A stretch of 64,000 bases of DNA from Morganella morganii. Its GTDB lineage: Bacteria > Pseudomonadota > Gammaproteobacteria > Enterobacterales > Enterobacteriaceae. The notes under the pieces were generated by a model. It worked only from the letters and a program-made list of their open reading frames with translations. It had not been told where the DNA came from and did no database searches. This document shows positions 57,586 through 64,000 of this stretch, one piece after another. Position 1 is the stretch's first letter. Each line of letters begins with the position of its first letter. The translations under genes were made by a program, and so were the position numbers. The stretch spans positions 868,001-932,000 of the forward strand of contig NZ_CP066129.1 in assembly GCF_019242955.1 (NCBI RefSeq), given 5' to 3'.

Positions 57586-58095
57586 TTACTGAGCATCCCC
57601 GGTTTTTTCTGAGACATCCTGTTTCAGCTCATCAATTTTTTTATCAGCGGCGGCTTTGGCTTCATCCGCTTTTTGTTTCAGCTCTGCGGCTTTTTCTTCC
57701 GCGGCTTTTTTGGCGTCTTCGCCTTTATCTTTGGCGTCAGCCAGCAGGGCATCCGCTTCTTTCTTCAGTTCATCCGCTTTGGCATCAGCATTATCACGGA
57801 TTTCGCCGGCTTTCTCTTTCGCATCAGCCATTACCGCTCCGGCTTTTTCTTTGGCATCACCGGCGGCTTCTGTGGCGTCCTGTTTCAGTTCTGCGGCTTT
57901 CTGCTCTGTTTTATCAGCTGCGTCTTTGGCATCCTGCTTCAGTTCATCCGTTTTCTGTTCAGCGGCTTCTTTTATCTGCGCAGCGCCTTCCTGTGCTTTT
58001 TGCGCAGCAGGGTCGGTTTTGCTGCTGTCGTCACAGCCGGTGGCCAGTGCGAATACCCCTGCAAGGATGAGTGAACTTAATAATGCTTTCTTCAT
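57586..58095 (-). CDS. Lys/Ala-rich repetitive lipoprotein (LEA-like)
   Basis: A 169-residue lipoprotein: signal MKKALLSSLILAGVFALATGC with the lipidated Cys at 21. After it the whole chain is charged and helical, built of imperfect 11-residue units such as KADELKKEADA, KAAELKQKADE and DELKQDAKDAA, without aromatic or further Cys residues. This resembles LEA/apolipoprotein-type amphipathic helices linked to envelope or desiccation stress, but the function is not known to me. GAGGAG precedes ATG 58095. Monocistronic. Confidence 0.8.
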   Translation of the reverse strand: MKKALLSSLILAGVFALATGCDDSSKTDPAAQKAQEGAAQIKEAAEQKTDELKQDAKDAADKTEQKAAELKQDATEAAGDAKEKAGAVMADAKEKAGEIRDNADAKADELKKEADALLADAKDKGEDAKKAAEEKAAELKQKADEAKAAADKKIDELKQDVSEKTGDAQ

Positions 58096-58405
58096 GATTA
58101 ACTCCTCTTCAGCAATACTGAGTAAAATAACCGGATAACATCGTGTCCGTGATCATTGAGTATATAATAAAATCAGGCAGTCTGCTGACAGATATAATTT
58201 TCTGTCAGCGTTATCCCTTTCAGCATAGAAAATGAAGCACCGGTTGTATAGTGCTGAGGGTAATTTATCCGTAACGCCATAAAATAATATCCCGCTGCAT
58301 AAAAATATCCGGTAATATCAATACAGAATGTAATCTTATAAGCGTAACATAGTAACGTGTTTTATTTCAGTTGGTTAGCATCGTTTGTCAGTGTAAGGAA
58401 ATACC
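58096..58405. other. Divergent intergenic region lipoprotein/DUF421, with a hairpin
   Basis: 310 AT-rich bases. GCTGACAGA / TCTGTCAGC (58184-58192, 58201-58209) is a perfect 9-bp inverted repeat with an 8-base loop, about 90 bases before the lipoprotein start. Could be an operator or part of a 5' leader. No gene seen. Confidence 0.5.
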
Positions 58406-59083
58406 ATGACATATTATCTTCTGGTTATCGTTAAATTTATCATCGGCTTTGTTATTGTGTTAACGCACATGAATCTCTCCGGTAAAACCCAATTATCACA
58501 AATGACACCGGTTGATTTTATCGGAAACTTTGTACTGGGCGGCATTATCGGCGGGGTTATTTACAGTGATACTATTCCGCTGACGCAATATATTATTATA
58601 CTGCTGATGGGCGTGAGTTTTATCAGCATAATCAATTGGGTCAGTAAGCATATCAATGTCCTGCGGGCGGTAACTATCGGTAACCCGATCCCGATTATTA
58701 AGAACGGGGCGTTTATCATGGACAGCATTCATGAGAAGCGCAATAAAATCGATATTCTGAATATCACTTCCCGCATGCATTCACGGGGGATCTATTCATT
58801 CCGTGATGTATATTATGCGCAGATAGAGCCGGACGGTCAGCTGACGGTGATTTGTGACCAGTCACAAATGCCGTCTGTCATCGTGATGAAAGACGGCGTG
58901 CCGCGCAAACATGAGCTGGAACAGATCGGTCATGATGAGGAGTGGCTGGCAGACCACCTGAAACAGCAGGGCATTGACGATCCTGAGACCGTGTTCCTGG
59001 CGGAGTTTTATAACGGCAGCCTCAATGTGGTGATGAAAGACGGGCGGATGACCGGCCATCACCGCGAACCGTCACAGCCGTAA
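58406..59083 (+). CDS. DUF421 (YetF-type) membrane protein
   Basis: A 225-residue protein: three N-terminal membrane segments (to about residue 80), then a cytoplasmic DUF421 domain with PIPIIKNGAFIMDSI and ELEQIGHDEEWLADHLKQQG. MTPVDFIGNFVLGGIIGGVI is typical of the family. The function is unknown; Bacillus homologues (YetF group) are linked to spore and membrane stress. TAAGGAAATACC precedes ATG 58406. Ends three bases before the convergent deoR-type gene. Confidence 0.82.
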   Translation: MTYYLLVIVKFIIGFVIVLTHMNLSGKTQLSQMTPVDFIGNFVLGGIIGGVIYSDTIPLTQYIIILLMGVSFISIINWVSKHINVLRAVTIGNPIPIIKNGAFIMDSIHEKRNKIDILNITSRMHSRGIYSFRDVYYAQIEPDGQLTVICDQSQMPSVIVMKDGVPRKHELEQIGHDEEWLADHLKQQGIDDPETVFLAEFYNGSLNVVMKDGRMTGHHREPSQP

Positions 59084-59085
59084 GA

Positions 59086-59841
59086 TTACGGCACGATAAC
59101 GACTTTTTCCGGATATTTTTCGCGGAATTCGTGTGCTTTCTGCCATTTATCGTCACAGATAATTTTATCGATAACGGCAATTTCCGCGATTTTTAAAATC
59201 CCCTGCTGGCCGAATTTACTGGAGTCGGCCAGAATAATTTTCTGCTTACTTTTCTCCAGCATTTTCCGTGCAATCATTCCTTCCTCAACACTTTTGACCA
59301 GAATACCTTCATCGCGCACACCGCCCGCGCCGACAAAGGCGAAATCCGCATAGATATGATCAATCTCATGCAGGGTTTTTGCGCCCAGGTTGGCGCGGAA
59401 TTCATGGCTGTATTCACCACCCAGCACATAGACTTTTGCCAGCGGATTTTGTGAGGTGATTTTATCCGCGATAAGGGCAGAGTTGGTGAAAACGGTAAAC
59501 GCAATGGCCGGTAACTGCGCGGAAAACAACAGTGTTGTCGAACAGGAATCGATATACAGTGTATCGTGTTCGGAAATCAGTCCGGCGGCATAGCGTGCGA
59601 GCGCCATTTTTTCCTCACGGTTCAGTTCCAGCCGCTGCTCAAAGCTGCCTTCGCTGACACTCTTTTTCTTCATTGCCCCGCCGTGGATTTTGATGATCTC
59701 GCCCTCTTTCTCCAGAATAGAGAGATCACGGCGGATCGTCTCAGAGGTGACATTCAGCGTATCAGCGAGATCCTGCACACTGACCTCGCCTTTCTGATTC
59801 AGCAGATCGAGGATATATTCCTTTCTTTTTATCGGATTCAT
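59086..59841 (-). CDS. DeoR-family transcriptional regulator of the adjoining operon
   Basis: A 251-residue DeoR-type repressor. Helix-turn-helix: [20 protein letters not shown] with [18 protein letters not shown]. The C-terminal sugar-phosphate isomerase-like sensor domain has the [12 protein letters not shown] and [14 protein letters not shown] motifs. These regulators usually respond to a phosphorylated sugar. ATG 59841 ([14 protein letters not shown]) fits the family; an ATG four codons earlier is possible. It is the last gene of the permease-TIM-HAD-deoR set, 43 bases behind the HAD gene. Confidence 0.88.
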   Translation of the reverse strand: MNPIKRKEYILDLLNQKGEVSVQDLADTLNVTSETIRRDLSILEKEGEIIKIHGGAMKKKSVSEGSFEQRLELNREEKMALARYAAGLISEHDTLYIDSCSTTLLFSAQLPAIAFTVFTNSALIADKITSQNPLAKVYVLGGEYSHEFRANLGAKTLHEIDHIYADFAFVGAGGVRDEGILVKSVEEGMIARKMLEKSKQKIILADSSKFGQQGILKIAEIAVIDKIICDDKWQKAHEFREKYPEKVVIVP

Positions 59842-59884
59842 GACCGTTCTCATCACACTCGTAAACATGAACAATATTAGCGCA

Positions 59885-60694
59885 TTATGCACCGTTGCGA
59901 AATGCCGCCCTGTAATGCTGAAGTGCGGCAGCAACGCCATCTTCCCGGCAGTCAGCGGTAATGTATCCGGCGGCCTGCTTCAGTGCCGGAACGGCATTGC
60001 CCATCGCCACACGGATATCTGCTGCGGCAAATAAAGAGAGATCATTTTCCTGATCTCCGATGGCCATAATGGTTCCCGGCCGGAGAATACCGCGTGCCAC
60101 CAGTATATGCAGGATATTTCCTTTGCTGACCGATGCCGGAACCAGTTCAAAATAGTGCTGATCAGTAAAGAACGCACTGATGTCCGCCGGTAACTGCGGC
60201 CGCAATACGTCTGCCCGGCAGAGAAGTGTTTCTGCTTCCCCGCACAGGGTGATTTTGATGATATCTGCCCGGCTGAGAATATCGTCAGCAGCCATGGTAT
60301 GCATTGGCAACCCGAATAATTCAGATTCATGGATTGTGTATTCTGATATTTCTCCGGGCGGACAGAGCAGGGCATCTTCACTGAATGCATGCCAGCCGGC
60401 GGTGAGAACATTCCGCAACGGGGATAACATGGCCGGAGACAGGCTCGTCCGGCTCAGGACAGATTGCGTGCGGCAGTCATAAATCACCGCGCCGTTGCAG
60501 GCCCCGATAGCCCGGAGTACCGGAAGAAGCCCGGCACTGTTCATCAGAGACAAAATCGCCCGCAGCGGGCGGGCAGAGCAAATCACAATATCTGTTTCCG
60601 GCGGCAGCGCCAGCAGTGCCCGGCGGTTAGCCTCTGAAATCATATTGTCCGGGTGCAGCAGGGTGCCGTCGAGATCGATAGCCAGTGTTGTCAT
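59885..60694 (-). CDS. HAD-family (Cof-type) phosphatase of the unassigned operon
   Basis: A 269-residue HAD phosphatase: motif [14 protein letters not shown], motif [11 protein letters not shown], motif [22 protein letters not shown]. Cof-type enzymes dephosphorylate sugar phosphates, PLP and similar compounds. ATG 60694 is selected by homology, since the open frame upstream is not HAD. Between the TIM-barrel gene and deoR on the same strand. Confidence 0.87.
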   Translation of the reverse strand: MTTLAIDLDGTLLHPDNMISEANRRALLALPPETDIVICSARPLRAILSLMNSAGLLPVLRAIGACNGAVIYDCRTQSVLSRTSLSPAMLSPLRNVLTAGWHAFSEDALLCPPGEISEYTIHESELFGLPMHTMAADDILSRADIIKITLCGEAETLLCRADVLRPQLPADISAFFTDQHYFELVPASVSKGNILHILVARGILRPGTIMAIGDQENDLSLFAAADIRVAMGNAVPALKQAAGYITADCREDGVAAALQHYRAAFRNGA

Positions 60695-60737
60695 AAAAAG
60701 CCTCAGCGGGAGCGAAGCCCCCGCCCGGGAATGCCGG

Positions 60738-61580
60738 TCAGTCGTGATGAATGAAGGATTGAGTGACCTGTGCGGCCGCCTGACACACCACGTTATCAAT
60801 TGCGGTGCCGACCACCAGAATATTCACGCCGGTTTCTTTAAATGCTTTGGCATTGGCGACGTTAATACCGCCTTCTGCCAGTGTCGGGACACTGACCGCC
60901 CCCACCAGCGCTTTCAGGCGGGCTTTAATCTGATCAGGGATTTCACCCGCAGCCACACCCTCGTAGCTCATACCGGTCATCAGGCCGATCATATCCACGC
61001 CGATGGCTTCCATTTTCTTCGCCACTTCCGCGACGTCTTCCGGGGTTTCTGCCGGAATACCGAAGGTGTGCAGATCGTCAGGGTGACCAATGTAGGCATC
61101 CACGGTCAGGCCGAAGCGGTGCGCAAGATTGACAATATCTGCCAGATCTTCAAAGGTGGATTTATGGGTGTGCAGGCCGTCTGCTCCGGCGCGGGCAATT
61201 TGTAAAATGTCTTCTTCAGTCACCGGGACGGGGATGGTTTCGGTGAATCCGCCGGCGATCCCGACAGTAATAAAGACATCATCCGGGATAACATTACGGA
61301 TACCGTTAACGGCTTCCGCCATCTGTGCGGTGGAGATCTCATGGCGGATCTGCTCGGCGGCGTGCATGTTATTCACGCCTCTGTGCCCGCGTGCCAGTGC
61401 CAGCGCCGGATGGTTCGGCTCCAGCATTTTGACCCCGGCATCACACACAGCTTTCGCCAGTCGCGCGTCATCACCGGTGATACCTGTGCTGAGCAGCGTT
61501 TGTCCGTTGTGCAGCGCAATCGCATTTCTGACTTTCGCCATCGCCTGTGCACGTTTTTTATTCATATCACCTATAAACAT
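60738..61580 (-). CDS. TIM-barrel protein, aldolase/epimerase-like, of the unassigned operon
   Basis: A 280-residue (beta/alpha)8-type protein. The C-terminal phosphate-binding loops are evident: VPTLAEGGINVANAKAFKET followed by GVNILVVGTAIDN. Potential catalytic residues occur in MLEPNHPALALARGHRGVNN, DDVFITVGIAGGF and DGLHTHKSTFEDL. The fold and loops suggest a phosphorylated substrate, but I do not recognise the enzyme. GAGG precedes ATG 61580; the ATG five codons later is less well placed. It is 121 bases behind the permease gene, and a CRP-like site lies in that gap. Confidence 0.65.
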   Translation of the reverse strand: MFIGDMNKKRAQAMAKVRNAIALHNGQTLLSTGITGDDARLAKAVCDAGVKMLEPNHPALALARGHRGVNNMHAAEQIRHEISTAQMAEAVNGIRNVIPDDVFITVGIAGGFTETIPVPVTEEDILQIARAGADGLHTHKSTFEDLADIVNLAHRFGLTVDAYIGHPDDLHTFGIPAETPEDVAEVAKKMEAIGVDMIGLMTGMSYEGVAAGEIPDQIKARLKALVGAVSVPTLAEGGINVANAKAFKETGVNILVVGTAIDNVVCQAAAQVTQSFIHHD

Positions 61581-61658
61581 ATCAACCTCTTATTACTTTT
61601 TTATATTTTGTGTGACGGCACCCGGAGGTGCCGTTTTCATAAAGCCCTGGTGTTGGCG

Positions 61659-61674
61659 TGTGATATTTTTCACA
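61659..61674. promoter_or_regulatory. Candidate CRP site between the permease and TIM-barrel genes
   Basis: TGTGA-TATTTT-TCACA, a perfect match to the CRP half-sites TGTGA-N6-TCACA. It lies 79 bases before the TIM-barrel gene start, which hints at an internal catabolite-controlled promoter. Confidence 0.7.
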
Positions 61675-61701
61675 CTTACTATTTGCTGTGTAGTCTTTGC
61701 A

Positions 61702-63276
61702 TCAGCCTGCTGCTTTCGCGGTTGTCACGGCACTGAAACGGTTGGCGATGACAGTAATGGTGCAGGTTAAAACCAGAATCACGGTCATGGTCAGCGCCAT
61801 GTAAAGTGCATTACTGGATAAGAACGGAGAGGCAAACGCTGGTACATACGCCACCCCTTTGACATTAAACATACCGAGCATCATGCCGCCGATCCCGGCG
61901 GAAAGAATGGCACCGCCGAACACGATTTTGTTGGCAAACATGAAAGGATATGCCGATTCCACAAAGGTCCCGAATCCCATATTGATCAGCAGTCCCGGTG
62001 CGGCAACCGCCGCTTCACTGCGTTCACGCGGGGCAATGACGTTTGCCAGGTTAATCCCTGCTGCCACCATCACCAGCCCGACCATATCCACCGCGCCGAG
62101 GAAGCTGACACCGGTTTTTTCCATCTCAAGCAGCACCAGCGGCAGGATCACCGCGTGATAGACACCGCCGAGGATCGCAGGCCAGATAACCAGACCCGCC
62201 AGCAGACCCGCCAGTACCGGGCTGAACGCGAGGGTGCTTTCCAGCGCCAGCTTGATGTAGTTACCGGCCAGCAGTGCCAGCGGGCTGAGGAAGTAGAACA
62301 TGATAAGACCGGCGGCCAGACCGGAAATCCCGCCCGCCACGATGTTCACGGTGGTCATCGGGAATTTCCAGCTGATACACAGCGCAAACAGGTAACGGAC
62401 AAAAATACCCGCCATGATCCCGCCTGCGATCCCGCCAATCAGCCCGCCCTCGACAGAGAGCACCCCGGCGACGACCCCGGAAACAATAGAGACTTCATCC
62501 AGCTCGGAAACCTGTTTGGCTGCAATCACCGCCACAATCACCGGCAGCCCTTTGAGCAGCAGCTGGAAAATCGCATCCAGGCTTTCCAGCCCCGGGATAT
62601 GACTCAGCGCCAGCACAATCGCCATGGCAATAAAGCCGGGCAGGGCGGGGATCATAATACCGCGGATATTCATCCGCTTAAGCAGGCTCTTATCAGACGG
62701 CCCGCCGGCACTGCCTGCACTGCCCAGAACCGGACGGAATTTAATCCCCCAGTGTTTGCACAGCGAGGAGATAAACGAGATGGCCCGGGTTCTGCTGGTG
62801 GTACCGGTGGTTCCGGAAGTGGCAATCACATTGGCACCGGCAGCGGCGATATGAGCCATAGAGGTACCGCCGGTCCCGGCGATCGGGACTTTCTTTTCTG
62901 CTGCGGCCTGAAGTGCGAGACGGTTGGCGTTGTGCGGATCGCCGCTCATAATAATGATGCCGTCGATATCGCCCTGTTCTATCAGCCGGGCAATCTGTTC
63001 ATCACTGCCGCGCACTGCATCGTTGACTTCCGCCAGAGTGCCGGAGAACGTGATTGCAGGTACGGCATCTGCGTCTGTCAGGGTGTAGACCGCGGCGGCG
63101 GTAGTGGGTTTGGCAACATCCATCGACGCCTGTGCTGCAATAAACTGCACTGCAGCAACAGAAATACCGGCGGACTGACATTGCGTGTAGATTTCGCTCA
63201 GAAGTTTTTCAGGATCTGCACCACCGAGGTTGTACAGGTTCCCGCCACTACTGCCCAGTATGACAATTTTTTTCAT
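61702..63276 (-). CDS. PTS EIIC-like permease with an N-terminal Rossmann-like domain
   Basis: A 524-residue fusion. Residues 1 to about 200 form a soluble alpha/beta domain: KKIVILGSSGGNLYNLGGAD, IIIMSGDPHNANRL and GTGGTSMAHIAAAGANVIAT are glycine/serine-rich nucleotide- or sugar-binding loops. Residues 205-524 are hydrophobic with about ten membrane segments, resembling PTS EIIC (GFGTFVESAYPFMFANKIVF, GGMMLGMFNVKGVAYVPAFA). No EIIA or EIIB phosphorylation motif is obvious in it or beside it. ATG 63276 lies behind GAGGTCC. First gene of the permease-TIM-HAD-deoR operon. The substrate is unknown. Confidence 0.7.
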   Translation of the reverse strand: MKKIVILGSSGGNLYNLGGADPEKLLSEIYTQCQSAGISVAAVQFIAAQASMDVAKPTTAAAVYTLTDADAVPAITFSGTLAEVNDAVRGSDEQIARLIEQGDIDGIIIMSGDPHNANRLALQAAAEKKVPIAGTGGTSMAHIAAAGANVIATSGTTGTTSRTRAISFISSLCKHWGIKFRPVLGSAGSAGGPSDKSLLKRMNIRGIMIPALPGFIAMAIVLALSHIPGLESLDAIFQLLLKGLPVIVAVIAAKQVSELDEVSIVSGVVAGVLSVEGGLIGGIAGGIMAGIFVRYLFALCISWKFPMTTVNIVAGGISGLAAGLIMFYFLSPLALLAGNYIKLALESTLAFSPVLAGLLAGLVIWPAILGGVYHAVILPLVLLEMEKTGVSFLGAVDMVGLVMVAAGINLANVIAPRERSEAAVAAPGLLINMGFGTFVESAYPFMFANKIVFGGAILSAGIGGMMLGMFNVKGVAYVPAFASPFLSSNALYMALTMTVILVLTCTITVIANRFSAVTTAKAAG

Positions 63277-63579
63277 AATCGGACCTCAGGGGGTTCAGGG
63301 TAAGTAACGACTTATTGTTGTTTTTTGTTGATATTGCTTGGTATAACAACGTAAAGCAACACATCTAAATAAGACGTGTTGTTTATTAAATAACCGCTGA
63401 ATGGATTCGATTAAGGTGAAGTGGTGTTAAACAGGAAATTTTTTAGTGTTACAAACTTAAAACTACGATTTTTGTTTTATTTTATGCTATTTAATTATTA
63501 ACTAATTATTTTGCTTTATGTTGTTTTGTGTGAGTTTGATCATAATTAACTGGACTTATTACACACGGAAACCACACAA
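63277..63579. promoter_or_regulatory. Control region of the permease operon
   Basis: About 300 AT-rich bases between lldD and the permease gene. Contains CAACAC...GTGTTG inverted half-sites (63356-63382) and repeated GTTGTT/AACAAC elements around 63314-63352 that suit a DeoR-type operator, plus a CRP-like site at 63529-63544. Confidence 0.5.
63529..63544. promoter_or_regulatory. Candidate CRP site upstream of the permease operon
   Basis: TGTGA-GTTTGA-TCATA, 9 of 10 matches to the CRP half-sites. It lies 253 bases before the permease start, so either the mRNA leader is long or the site acts at a distance. Confidence 0.5.
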
Positions 63580-63581
63580 AA

Positions 63582-63607
63582 CAAAAAAGCCACTCCGGAG
63601 AGTGGCT
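63582..63607 (-). terminator. Intrinsic terminator after lldD
   Basis: AGCCACTC / GAGTGGCT stem (63588-63595, 63600-63607) with TTTTTTG on the minus strand. Confidence 0.88.
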
Positions 63608-63631
63608 TCAGAAGAAAAGTAAAAAAGCGGA

Positions 63632-64000
63632 TCAGGCGGGCAGATTCACCAGCGAATCGCGGGTGATATCGCGGATGGTTTTTGCGCCGGTCAGCGTCAT
63701 TGCCACGCGCATCTCTTTATCAATCAGATCCAGCAGGTTTTCGACCCCCGCCTGTCCCTGTGCTGCGAGGGCGTAAACAAAGGCACGGCCGAGCAGGACT
63801 GAATCTGCTCCCAGCGCCAGCATCCGTACCACATCAAGGCCGTTGCGGATCCCGGAATCACTCAGAATCGTGATATCCGATTTTACCGCATCAGCAATGG
63901 CAGGCAGGGCGCGGGCGGTAGAGAGCACACCGTCGAGCTGACGGCCGCCGTGGTTTGACACCACAATACCGTCCGCACCGAAGCGTACCGCGTCTTTTGC
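63632..64000 (-). CDS. lldD: L-lactate dehydrogenase (FMN, LldD type), C-terminal part (cut by window edge)
   Basis: The last 122 residues of an FMN-dependent alpha-hydroxy acid dehydrogenase, which oxidises L-lactate to pyruvate at the membrane. [20 protein letters not shown] contains the catalytic His and Arg, and [20 protein letters not shown] and [12 protein letters not shown] bind the FMN phosphate. The match to E. coli LldD is close through [16 protein letters not shown], but the tail is shorter (ends LVNLPA). The start lies outside the window. Confidence 0.92.
   Translation of the reverse strand, partial: AKDAVRFGADGIVVSNHGGRQLDGVLSTARALPAIADAVKSDITILSDSGIRNGLDVVRMLALGADSVLLGRAFVYALAAQGQAGVENLLDLIDKEMRVAMTLTGAKTIRDITRDSLVNLPA

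Noticed and set aside
62155-63303. Open frame of 382 codons on the plus strand opposite the EIIC-like permease
   Set aside because: Very His/Arg/Gln-rich, antisense to a protein with well-formed membrane segments; typical shadow of a Gly/Ala/Ile-rich gene.

Overview
The window reads as a chromosomal segment of a gammaproteobacterium of the order Enterobacterales, most probably Morganella (Morganellaceae). The blocks dgt/mtnN-btuF, rlmD-relA-mazG-pyrG-eno, gloB-yafS-rnhA-dnaQ-tRNA-Asp and epd-pgk-fbaA follow enterobacterial order. The balanced base composition (near 50% GC by eye) fits Morganella better than the AT-rich Proteus or Providencia. This is an inference from proteins and synteny; no search was run.

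Layout. 1-790: start of hemL and divergent erpA. 790-7610: an anaerobic respiration operon (radical SAM protein, TorD-like chaperone, DmsA/B/C-type oxidoreductase) behind a near-consensus FNR box. 7614-10600: a small accessory region with a macro-domain protein and an AT-rich anti-phage dCTP deaminase (AvcD family), which looks recently acquired. 10598-23470: housekeeping genes btuF, mtnN, dgt, a GCS2-type glutamate-cysteine ligase-like enzyme, rlmD, relA, mazG, pyrG and eno; mazEF is missing between relA and mazG. 23750-31733: a DASS/SLC13 anion transporter, mltD, gloB, yafS, rnhA, dnaQ, a small cysteine-cluster protein, tRNA-Asp and an NCS2 nucleobase permease. 32083-37805: tktA, epd, pgk, fbaA.

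37813-48300 is a complete Ter (tellurite/stress) locus: a TerW-like regulator, a divergent five-gene biosynthetic arm (ATP-grasp, phosphoribosyltransferase, HAD, StiP-type phosphoribosyltransferase, CitE-like lyase) and terZABCDE. 48384-57155 holds ggt, the peptide permease dtpB, a fragment of a 4-hydroxyphenylacetate module (hpaC, a succinate-semialdehyde dehydrogenase and hpaR, with no hpaB or ring-cleavage genes) and betT. 57586-59083 holds a repetitive lysine/alanine-rich lipoprotein and a DUF421 membrane protein.

59086-63276 is a four-gene catabolic-looking operon that I cannot match to a named pathway: a PTS EIIC-like permease fused to an N-terminal Rossmann-like domain, a TIM-barrel protein, a HAD phosphatase and a DeoR regulator, with two CRP-like sites. 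The window ends inside lldD.

The most interesting parts are the unassigned permease/TIM/HAD/DeoR operon, the avcD plus macro-domain pocket, the Ter locus with a large inverted repeat in its divergent promoter, and the radical SAM gene tied to the DMSO-reductase-like operon. A likely single-base frameshift at the end of gloB also deserves checking.
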